From the NCBI RefSeq assembly GCF_003386235.1, contig NZ_QRDZ01000032.1, positions 1 to 64,000 of the forward strand: a stretch of DNA of 64,000 nucleotides. Reading direction: 5' to 3'. A program made the position numbers and the translations under genes. Each line of letters starts with the position of its first letter. Position 1 is the stretch's first letter. A model generated the notes under the pieces. The model was not told the origin of the DNA, ran no database searches, and worked only from the letters and a program-made list of their open reading frames with translations. Positions 23,312 to 31,081 of this stretch are shown piece by piece. This stretch comes from Cohnella phaseoli (lineage in GTDB: Bacteria > Bacillota > Bacilli > Paenibacillales > Paenibacillaceae).

Positions 23312-25351
23312 CTAGCCCGTAGTCCGTTCCACGAGTTCGCGCAGCTCCGCCCAAGAAGAAGCGGCCGCGCCACAGCCCCAATCAAATATCGTAAACTCGC
23401 CCAATCCGCCTACTTCCGTGCCATCGTGATGGTTGAAATTTTCCATATGAAAACCGTAGTCTCCTTCGTCGAAATGCGGATGTACCTTCTCGTACAACGC
23501 CTTGACCTCCGGATTCTCCGGGCAGTACATCATGTAAAACGAAGCGCGCATCGCCCACAGACTCCGCAGCAAATACCGCTCGTCTCCGGTACGACGATAA
23601 AATTCGTAGTAGGTTAGGGCGAACAAGCTTTGGCGAGCATCATTCCACTCATCGTCGCTGTTCATGACGCCGAACCCGCCGACCGTGGGAACAGCGATAT
23701 AGGCCGGTTGCCAAATTTGCTGGTAGAGCGATAACTCGGCCAGGATGCGTTCTCCCGCATCCAGCCAGCTGCGCTGTTCCGTCAGGCGAAATAAGATCAG
23801 CATGGCCTCCGCCGTCCAATAGATGCCGAAGTTGCATTGGTTATACAGGCCGCTGCGCGTCTCCCTCGTTCCGTATCGTTTGTGATCCCATTGACCGGAA
23901 CAAGACCAGTAGGTTTCGAAGTCCTCCCAGCGTCCTTCTGCGGCTATCGTATTCAGAACGGCGGACGCAGCGCGTTCCATCGCCTCTATTCTGCCTGGAC
24001 GCGGCTCGATTTCCTGCAATAAACCTAGCAGCATGATATGAGCGGAGGTTTCCGCGCTATTTACTAGATAAGGCGAGCAAGCCAGCGTCGCAGGATCGAC
24101 CCATGCGGGATAATGGCCGTCCTCCCGCTGGAGCTGCAACAGGGCAGTCGCATATCGGTTTACATAAGGCAGTATTCGTTCATCCTGCTCCACGTCCCGA
24201 TACCATTTAAGCAGCCAATAACATGTCCAGGATGCATCCAACAGATGCACGTAGCGCTCATGACCGTCCGGCCTGCGCGGACAGGATAGATGCCAGCTTC
24301 CCCGCCCCCAGTCCCCGTCTTCTCCCGCAGCATAGTAGCCCGGAAACAAACCGTTCGTCTGAGGTGCGCTCAAAGTCAGCTCCAGCATCAGATTAGCCTT
24401 GTCTACCCAATCGGCCTTGCCTGTCCTCACTCCCGTCAGACAAATGCCGTATGCCGACCGTATACTGCAGAACCAGGCCTGATTCCAGATACTCTTGGGC
24501 TCCCTCCATTGATTTTCCTTGCCTTCGCCAGGCTTCTGTCTGGCGGCCACAATAAAGACGACGCCCCCTGCCTCACGCTCCCCGATCCGGAACTGCTGCC
24601 AAGTAAGACCGCTCCAGTTCGAGTCCAAAGCCCATTCATATGCCCGCAGCGGATAGCTTTCCAGCTGCTGCATCCACTGCGCCGCCGTGTCGTCGATTCG
24701 CATGTTGTCCATCGCCGTCAGTTCCCACAACAGCCGCTCGACCGGACGGAAGTCCCGTCGCGGCGAGCCGGACTTTTTCCGCCAAGATGCCAGATAGAAC
24801 TTAACCTCCAACGACCGGCTCATCAGATGCGGCTGCGGGGTCATGGCATAATAGACATGGCCGCTTTCCTTGTAATCGCAGACGCCATAGCTGAGCTTCG
24901 AATCTTCCTGTACATAATCCATGATGTGCGGTATCGTCCGATGCTCCTGCAGGTGGGCCAAGTCAGGAATAAGCGCGCACAGGCGCTCCTCATCCTCCAT
25001 GATGATCGTCGGGGAACGAAACGCTTTATCACCTATTGTCATATGTGACTCGGGCGCCAGATGAGGCTTCCATACGCATTGCAAGGAAGAATCCGCCGAC
25101 AAGATCACTTGAAACCCCGCAATCGTCCCGCTCGCTCCCGGCGTTACTTTGGCGACAACCGCATAATGTTCCCCCTCGGAACTTTTCGGTTGGCCGGACA
25201 GCTCTACAGTAACCGCGAACGCGGCGCCATCTGCCGAACTCCCTCTCCAGCCGGCCTCTTCCCGGCTCAAGCGGCACTTCTCCCAATGAGAACCGTCGTA
25301 CCAGAGAACTTCCATGTCACGCTTCAACCATGACGGCATCAAGTCGATCAC
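23312..25351 (-). CDS. Unassigned alpha/alpha-barrel-like putative glycoside hydrolase
   Basis: About 679 residues. I use the GTG at 25351, which has GGGAG 8 bases upstream; the longer frame begins further left with no ribosome site. A beta-rich N-terminal half (to about 230) is followed by a helical half with repeated Trp/Tyr-rich turns ('LLDASWTCYWLLKWYRDV', 'GLYNQCNFGIYWTAEAMLIL', 'YVHLLDASW'), as in six-hairpin glycosidases, polysaccharide lyases and heparinase-like proteins. The C-terminal 'FHMENFNHHDGTEVGGLGEF' is notable. I cannot assign a family. No signal peptide. It has its own terminator and lies upstream of the GH9-like operon. Function in polysaccharide degradation is inferred from context only. 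Confidence 0.6.
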   Translation of the reverse strand: MIDLMPSWLKRDMEVLWYDGSHWEKCRLSREEAGWRGSSADGAAFAVTVELSGQPKSSEGEHYAVVAKVTPGASGTIAGFQVILSADSSLQCVWKPHLAPESHMTIGDKAFRSPTIIMEDEERLCALIPDLAHLQEHRTIPHIMDYVQEDSKLSYGVCDYKESGHVYYAMTPQPHLMSRSLEVKFYLASWRKKSGSPRRDFRPVERLLWELTAMDNMRIDDTAAQWMQQLESYPLRAYEWALDSNWSGLTWQQFRIGEREAGGVVFIVAARQKPGEGKENQWREPKSIWNQAWFCSIRSAYGICLTGVRTGKADWVDKANLMLELTLSAPQTNGLFPGYYAAGEDGDWGRGSWHLSCPRRPDGHERYVHLLDASWTCYWLLKWYRDVEQDERILPYVNRYATALLQLQREDGHYPAWVDPATLACSPYLVNSAETSAHIMLLGLLQEIEPRPGRIEAMERAASAVLNTIAAEGRWEDFETYWSCSGQWDHKRYGTRETRSGLYNQCNFGIYWTAEAMLILFRLTEQRSWLDAGERILAELSLYQQIWQPAYIAVPTVGGFGVMNSDDEWNDARQSLFALTYYEFYRRTGDERYLLRSLWAMRASFYMMYCPENPEVKALYEKVHPHFDEGDYGFHMENFNHHDGTEVGGLGEFTIFDWGCGAAASSWAELRELVERTTG

Positions 25352-25552
25352 CGATCCTTCTCCCAGTTTGTTCGCTCGGCATCCGTTCCCCGTCTGCACT
25401 CTACGGCGGTTCCGAACAATTGCCACATTATAAGGAGGTTCCGAAAATCGTGTCAAGCGGAGCGATCGCCAATAACCGGCCCGCTGCTGTGATTTTGTAT
25501 CAATTCTTGCTCTATCGCGAAACGGAACCTCGGGATCGATTATTCGTAGTAA

Positions 25553-25562
25553 TTGTATACAA
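25553..25562. promoter_or_regulatory. TTGTATACAA palindrome before the beta-lactamase-fold gene
   Basis: Perfect 10-bp palindrome 19 bp before the ATG at 25582, overlapping the likely promoter. Could be an operator; the cognate protein is unknown. Confidence 0.3.
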
Positions 25563-25581
25563 CGTATTCAAGGAGGTATTT

Positions 25582-27663
25582 ATGAAAAGCAAAAAATCGT
25601 TCCGGTTTTTGTCCCTGACATTGGCCTTGGCGGTGCTAGCCCCGGCGGGTGCAGCATCGGCCGCTTCAAGCGAAGATACTCCGGCGGTTTACGAGGACAC
25701 GCGGAAAGCCGCATCCGAGGCGGCGGATCTCCTGACGCAACAATACGGCACAACAAGCATTCAATATGCGCTGATCGACCAAGACCAGATCGTCGCCTCC
25801 GGACAATCCGGCATCAACGACAAAGAAGGCAAGAAGCCGCTCTCGGCAGAGACGATGTACGGTATCGGCTCGGTAAGCAAAATGTTCACAACGGCAGCCG
25901 TGATGAAGCTCGCGGACGAAGGCAAAATCGATCTGGATACGCCCGTTACTAAGTACATTCCGGAATTCAAGATGGAGGACGAGCGGTACAAACAGATTAC
26001 TCCGCGCATGCTGCTGAACCACTCCGCCGGATTTAACGGATCGTCTCTGGCGAACGCTTTTCTGCTTGAAGATAACGATACATACGCGCACGATACGCTG
26101 CTGGAGCAGTTGGCTGGGCAGAAATTAAAAGCCGATCCGGGAGCTTATTCGGTCTATTGCAACGACTGCTTTACTCTAGCGGAAATTTTGGTAGAAAAGG
26201 TTGGCGGCATCGATTTCACGTCCTACATCCATCGCAATTTTACCGAGCCGCTGAATCTGAAGAACACGAAGACGCCTTTGGACGAGCCAAGCGGCTCCAA
26301 GATGGCGGGACTCTATCTTCCCGGCATTGAAGATCAGCTTCCGAACGAGACGGTGAACGTCATCGGAACGGGAGGAATTTACTCCACGGCAGAGGACCTG
26401 GTTCGCTTCTCGCAGATTTTCACAGGGCAAACCGATGGTGTTCTATCGTCCGAAGCCGCGGAAGAAATGGCCCAGGCGGAGTATAAAAAGGGATTGTGGC
26501 CCGAGGATGCCGACAACTCGATCGACTACGGATTGGGTTGGGATAGCGTGAATCTGTTCCCGTTCGGTGAATACGACATTCAGGCGCTGACTAAAGGCGG
26601 AGACACCATTCTGTATCACGCGGCGCTGGTCGTTCTTCCGGGGAAGAATATGGCAGCGGCTGTACTCTCGTCCGGAGGCTCCAGCGCGACCAACCAGCTT
26701 CTGGCAAGCCAGATTCTTCTTCACGCCCTGAAGGAGAAAGGCGAGATCGAACAGTTCAAAGCGGATAAGTCGTACGGCAGACCGATTAAAACCGAAATGC
26801 CGAAGGAACGGATGGAAGATTCGGGAATCTACGGCTCTACCAATCAAGTGATGAAGGTAGACATCTCCGAGAACGGAGAAATGTCGATCTCCCTCCCCCA
26901 AGTGCCGGCATATCCGCCCGAGAAATACGTCTACGCGGCGGACGGCTCGTTCAGGAGCGAAGACGGAAGCGTGAAGATCAACGTGGTGGAAGAGAAAAAT
27001 GGACGCACCTACCTGTGGACCCGTCAATACCTCTCTCTTCCGGGACTCGGCCAGATGGCTTTGTCGCAGTATTCCGCCGAGAAGCTTGAGTCTGTCTCCG
27101 TCCCGCAGACGACGTCGGAGGCTTGGGCTAAGCGCGATGGCAAACGTTATTATCCGATCAACGAGAAATATACGTCCCTCTCTTATTTGCTGGCCTCATC
27201 CCTGCAAATTCAGCTGATTGAAGAGGCTCCGGGCTACGTGTTGGATAAGAAAATGACGGGACCGAATACCGCCGCGGCCAACCTGGAGCTTCCAGGTGTA
27301 GGCGGAAGAGACGCCAACGAATTCAGCTTTTTCGAGGATAACGGCATTGAATATTTGAATCTCGGCGGCAGTCTGTTCGTAGGCGAAGAAGCGTTGAAGC
27401 CGATTTATTCGGGCGGCAGCTCCTCGCTTACCCTTCCAGACAACGGATACGCCAAATGGTTCACGATTCCCGATCGCGCCGTCGGCAAGACCATCAAAGT
27501 AACTCCGCCGTCTAAAGGCTCTTATTCTGTATACGACGAGAACGGGATTTGCGTGGATTTCGGCATCGTCAATCCGGACCATACGACTGTGCTGCCCGAA
27601 AACGGCATCATCGTGTTCGCCGGCGAAGCCGGAGCGAAGTTTGACATTCGCTTAATTAATTAG
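25582..27663 (+). CDS. Secreted serine hydrolase of the class C beta-lactamase/PBP4* fold
   Basis: About 693 residues. The ATG at 25582 has AGGAGG 5 bases upstream and opens a clear signal peptide ('FLSLTLALAVLAPAGAASAA'). An upstream in-frame extension from 25330 lacks these features. The catalytic domain (about 35-400) has the SxxK motif Ser97-Val-Ser-Lys100 and Tyr192-Cys-Asn194 as the YxN motif. About 290 further residues form a beta-rich C-terminal region of unknown role. Such proteins are esterases or D-aminopeptidases, sometimes acting on peptidoglycan; beta-lactam resistance need not follow. It is the only plus-strand gene within the glycan loci, and ends in front of a bidirectional terminator. 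Confidence 0.85.
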   Translation: MKSKKSFRFLSLTLALAVLAPAGAASAASSEDTPAVYEDTRKAASEAADLLTQQYGTTSIQYALIDQDQIVASGQSGINDKEGKKPLSAETMYGIGSVSKMFTTAAVMKLADEGKIDLDTPVTKYIPEFKMEDERYKQITPRMLLNHSAGFNGSSLANAFLLEDNDTYAHDTLLEQLAGQKLKADPGAYSVYCNDCFTLAEILVEKVGGIDFTSYIHRNFTEPLNLKNTKTPLDEPSGSKMAGLYLPGIEDQLPNETVNVIGTGGIYSTAEDLVRFSQIFTGQTDGVLSSEAAEEMAQAEYKKGLWPEDADNSIDYGLGWDSVNLFPFGEYDIQALTKGGDTILYHAALVVLPGKNMAAAVLSSGGSSATNQLLASQILLHALKEKGEIEQFKADKSYGRPIKTEMPKERMEDSGIYGSTNQVMKVDISENGEMSISLPQVPAYPPEKYVYAADGSFRSEDGSVKINVVEEKNGRTYLWTRQYLSLPGLGQMALSQYSAEKLESVSVPQTTSEAWAKRDGKRYYPINEKYTSLSYLLASSLQIQLIEEAPGYVLDKKMTGPNTAAANLELPGVGGRDANEFSFFEDNGIEYLNLGGSLFVGEEALKPIYSGGSSSLTLPDNGYAKWFTIPDRAVGKTIKVTPPSKGSYSVYDENGICVDFGIVNPDHTTVLPENGIIVFAGEAGAKFDIRLIN

Positions 27664-27691
27664 TCCTCATTGTTGCTGCAAATACCGTTCG

Positions 27692-27750
27692 AAAAAGGCT
27701 CGCACTAAGCAGGAAAGTTCTACGATCCTGCCAATGCGAGCCTTTTCTTT
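27692..27750. terminator. Bidirectional rho-independent terminator
   Basis: AAAAGGCTCGCA (27694-27705) pairs with TGCGAGCCTTTT (27735-27746), with a second inner stem GCAGGA / TCCTGC. A-run before and T-run after. Shared by the beta-lactamase-fold gene and locus B, which converge here. Confidence 0.9.
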
Positions 27751-27754
27751 TGCG

Positions 27755-30700
27755 TTAAGCGCGGTAAGATCTAACCGTCAATCTGGCATGCCCCCCGATG
27801 CCCGACGGGAGCACCGATTTGCCGTAGAGGTTATCCAGGGTATTGGCAATCTGCAGCTCAATGCGGTTCACGCCGGGAACTACCCATTTCGTCACATCCC
27901 AGTTGTACGGAGGCCATAGTCTGACTCCTGCGTCCTTGCCGTTAATGGTGAGCCGCGCCGTCTCCCGAATGTCCTCGACCTCGAGCTCGATCGCGATCTC
28001 CTCGTCGTCGCTTCCGTCCGTCGTCTCGAGCGCCCAATCGAAGCTTTGCCGATATACGCCTTTGCCCGACAGATAGGGATATCCCCCATTCGTCCAGTAG
28101 CCCGAAAGCCGGGACGCCGGAGCCGTCAACGCTCCTTCCCCGGTCACCGAGAACTCGCCCGTCAAAAATGCGGGATAAGCAAAATTAGGCATGGGCTCCA
28201 GCAAGGAGAAAGTCAAAATCTCAATTGTATTGTCCCCGCTGCGAAGATAAGGGGAAATATCGACCCAGCTATAAAAGCGATCCTGCCACTGCGCCGGATC
28301 CAGCGCGGGGAGCCGCTCGCCGTTAACGAAGATTTCGATGCTGCGGCGACGCGACAGGAACCCGATATGCGATTGGATTTCCTGCTTCAGATCGTCAAGC
28401 ACCAGATATACGCCGCGGCGCTCCCGATCAGGCGCCTCCGCCTGTACGCCGTTTGTCTCCTTCAGCGCCTCGATCAGCTCTTCCTTGACTTGAATCGTCT
28501 TACGAAACGTATTGACCTGGCCCGGCATTCTTACCGGCATTCTCGCTTGGCGATCGTTCATCGTCACTTCCCAACGGTCGAGAATGAGAGCATTGCGATC
28601 CGCCGGTTCAAAATCCCATTCCGAAGAAAGCTCAACCGTCTGCTGGCCGATCGCGCGCGGCATGGCTGTCGCCGCTCGCGGCGCGTCCCCGGGACTCGGA
28701 GCCACGATGCGCAGTTGCCCAGGAGCCAGCCGGAATTCCAGCAGATCTTGCTCGGCCAACACACGAATCTGTCCCGTCTCCAGCTCCCATTCCTCCAATT
28801 GTTCGCCGGTTGGCCGATATTGAAGCTGCGCCGGGGAATCCGACCAGTTGAACAGCCATGTAAACGTTCGACCGGCGATCCGTTTCCCCGTTATGACGAC
28901 CTGCTCCTCGCTTTGCTGAGGAACGGACCACGGACCGGCCGGATCTTCGTCGGACAGTCGATCGCGCAATTCCTCGCACAGCGCTAACGTATCGTCGCTG
29001 CGAAGCTGTTCGGATGTCATAAAGAGCGTTCGACCGGCGCCGCACGCGTGTCCGCCGCCAATCCTGACGGGGCCCGGAAACCATTTATCGACGCACTCCG
29101 CCAGCTCGGGATCGTTCGCAACAACAGTACTGTGAATGGGCAGCTCATCAAGCGCGATCAACATCCCCCCGGCACGGACGAACTCGAGCAGCTTCCGCGC
29201 CGTCTCCAGTCCCATCACCTTCATAGCCGGCAAAATCACAATCGGGAATCCGCCCTCGCAATTCGGGAAAGCCAGTCCCTCTTCCGAGACCGTTCCGCGC
29301 TCAATCTGCGCCTCATCCGCATATTCGAAATCCAATCTATTACGGATCAGCCTGTCTGATAGGAAAGAAAACAACTCGTCCGCTTTCAGGTCCCGAAATG
29401 CCTTTCCGTCTCGAAACATCTCCTGGTATACGGTATGAATCGGCGAAACCAGCAGTATTTTCGATACGGACTTGCCCAGGCTGCCAAGCATGCACAGTCG
29501 TCCGGTATAGTCGGCGAAGCTGCGATAATGCTCCCAATGGGGCGCATGATAGAATTCGGTCTGGGGGAAGTCGGTTTTCCGATACCCCTCGAACGAATAA
29601 TAGAAAGCATGCGGAATAAATAAGTTAACGCCAAGAAACGCCATAAAGTTGGCATCCACTCGCCTGTCTCTCATCGAATACCCGTGGTCGCTCGCTCCGA
29701 AGGCCTCGCACACGACTCTCGGCTTCCCCTCCAAGCGAGCGACAGAGGAAGCGCATTTGACCGATAAAATGCGATAAGGATTCTCTTTCGTGCCGATCCC
29801 CTTCGTCAGATAGTCAACGCCCGGGTAATGAAATTGCTGCAGCACCTTCGTCTGGTTTCCTTGGGAGCGCGCCTGCCCCCAGAGCGGCTCCTCAAGCGTA
29901 TGACCGATGTAAGCCAAGCCTCTCGTCTCGCACCACCGACTCAGCGTGCCATGATAAGCGTCCACGTACCAACGGGTTAAGGCCCCGTAGTAATGCTCGC
30001 GCACGGTATGACTGGCATCCTCAAGCTCATATAGAAGAGCGCCCAGCAAAGGACGGAGCGAGTAACCCTGTTCCGCTTCGAATCTCGACAGCAGATTTCG
30101 CGTCCAGCCCAGAACGTATCCCGGCAAATTGTCGTTTAACGTCCGGACGGATGTCCGGATGGCTTCCGTGCCGAAAAATCCGTCGTGTATCATCAACCCC
30201 GGCTCATCGGTGAATATGCCTCGGATCGTGTGACCGAAATGCTCCCGCAGCTCCATAAACGGCTCGTAACCGACGTCAACGAAAGCTTGCACCGCCTCGG
30301 GATTCATCGTGTCCAGATAATATCCCGCTCCGAAGGTGACCTTCTCGGCAATCTCGCACTCCCAGCAAGCCAGAATGACATACTTGCCGGAATGGGACGG
30401 AGCCCAGTCCTGTCCCCGCAAATCCGTAATCTCGATCGGATCCTTCGCAAGAACGACCCGTTCTCCTTCTTCCTGCAGCACCCGGTAGGCGAGCAAGGCG
30501 ATCAGCTCGTTATTCTCTTCCTGCCGAAAATCGAGCCGGACCGTCCCCCCGCCCTCGTGCCGCTTCTCCTCCAGCCGCAAATAGCGCATGCGGTATTCGG
30601 GATGACGCCGAGTCAGCTTTCCGCCGAAAGTACCGCTCGGCCAATTGTCTTCATCGTACAGCCATACTTCCATTCCCCGCTTCTTGCATTCTTCCGTGCA

Positions 30701-30919
30701 GAAAGCCAGCATGTCCAAGTATTCGCGCGACATGTACTCCGCGCTTTTGCCGTGCCGCGAATGAAGCACGACGCCTCCGACGCCTTGCCGTTTCATCTCT
30801 TCAAGCTGCCATTCCAGTTCTTCCTTCTTGTAATCGTGATTCAGGAACCAGAACGGCTGCGGTCGGTATTCCGAAGCAGGATCGAAGAACTGCTCTTCAA
30901 TGTCATGGAACAAACTCAT
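27755..30919 (-). CDS. GH106-like glycoside hydrolase (alpha-L-rhamnosidase type)
   Basis: A 1054-residue protein without signal peptide. The N-terminal barrel opens with 'YRPQPFWFLNHDYKKEEL' and 'EMKRQGVGGVVLHSRHG', the pattern of GH106 and related large rhamnosidase-like enzymes. 'GIFTDEPGL' and 'RVVCEAFGASDHGYSM' are conserved acidic regions that may hold catalytic Glu. The C-terminal part (about 780-1054) is beta-sandwich-like ('IEIFVNGERLPALDP', 'ARLTINGKDAGVRLWPPYNW'), as in GH2-related galactose-binding modules. GGGAGGGG precedes the ATG. It is the last gene of locus B. Substrate assignment to rhamnosides is by family analogy; other linkages are possible. Confidence 0.72.
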   Translation of the reverse strand: MSLFHDIEEQFFDPASEYRPQPFWFLNHDYKKEELEWQLEEMKRQGVGGVVLHSRHGKSAEYMSREYLDMLAFCTEECKKRGMEVWLYDEDNWPSGTFGGKLTRRHPEYRMRYLRLEEKRHEGGGTVRLDFRQEENNELIALLAYRVLQEEGERVVLAKDPIEITDLRGQDWAPSHSGKYVILACWECEIAEKVTFGAGYYLDTMNPEAVQAFVDVGYEPFMELREHFGHTIRGIFTDEPGLMIHDGFFGTEAIRTSVRTLNDNLPGYVLGWTRNLLSRFEAEQGYSLRPLLGALLYELEDASHTVREHYYGALTRWYVDAYHGTLSRWCETRGLAYIGHTLEEPLWGQARSQGNQTKVLQQFHYPGVDYLTKGIGTKENPYRILSVKCASSVARLEGKPRVVCEAFGASDHGYSMRDRRVDANFMAFLGVNLFIPHAFYYSFEGYRKTDFPQTEFYHAPHWEHYRSFADYTGRLCMLGSLGKSVSKILLVSPIHTVYQEMFRDGKAFRDLKADELFSFLSDRLIRNRLDFEYADEAQIERGTVSEEGLAFPNCEGGFPIVILPAMKVMGLETARKLLEFVRAGGMLIALDELPIHSTVVANDPELAECVDKWFPGPVRIGGGHACGAGRTLFMTSEQLRSDDTLALCEELRDRLSDEDPAGPWSVPQQSEEQVVITGKRIAGRTFTWLFNWSDSPAQLQYRPTGEQLEEWELETGQIRVLAEQDLLEFRLAPGQLRIVAPSPGDAPRAATAMPRAIGQQTVELSSEWDFEPADRNALILDRWEVTMNDRQARMPVRMPGQVNTFRKTIQVKEELIEALKETNGVQAEAPDRERRGVYLVLDDLKQEIQSHIGFLSRRRSIEIFVNGERLPALDPAQWQDRFYSWVDISPYLRSGDNTIEILTFSLLEPMPNFAYPAFLTGEFSVTGEGALTAPASRLSGYWTNGGYPYLSGKGVYRQSFDWALETTDGSDDEEIAIELEVEDIRETARLTINGKDAGVRLWPPYNWDVTKWVVPGVNRIELQIANTLDNLYGKSVLPSGIGGHARLTVRSYRA

Positions 30920-30950
30920 CCTAAATCCCCTCCCTGTATCCGTTGATCGG

Positions 30951-31062
30951 CCGTTGGGCGTCGAGTACAGGATAACGTTATCGGGAACCGCTTGTCTACA
31001 CCATTCGTTCAGGCCCCGGACAAATAAACGGACCCGATATCGGGGATCGGAAACACCAACGG
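30951..31062 (-). pseudogene. Decayed fragment of a propeller-repeat gene
   Basis: On the minus strand one frame gives SVYLSG, and after a one-base frame change the next gives 'NEWCRQAVPDNVILYS'. The intact protein at 44944-46920 ends with SVYLSKDGNRW and 'RHAVPDNVILYS'. A 30-base block (30962-30991) is identical to 45034-45063. A frameshift and in-frame stops mean it is not expressed as is. It lies between the GH2 and GH106-like genes of locus B, so a second propeller gene once stood here. Confidence 0.8.
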
Positions 31063-31081
31063 GATGACTGCATCCGCCCGT

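Noticed and set aside
30971..30982. GATAACGTTATC perfect palindrome as an operator before the GH106-like gene
   Set aside because: The same sequence lies inside the coding region of the intact propeller gene at 45034-45063, so here it is a coding relic, not an evolved operator.
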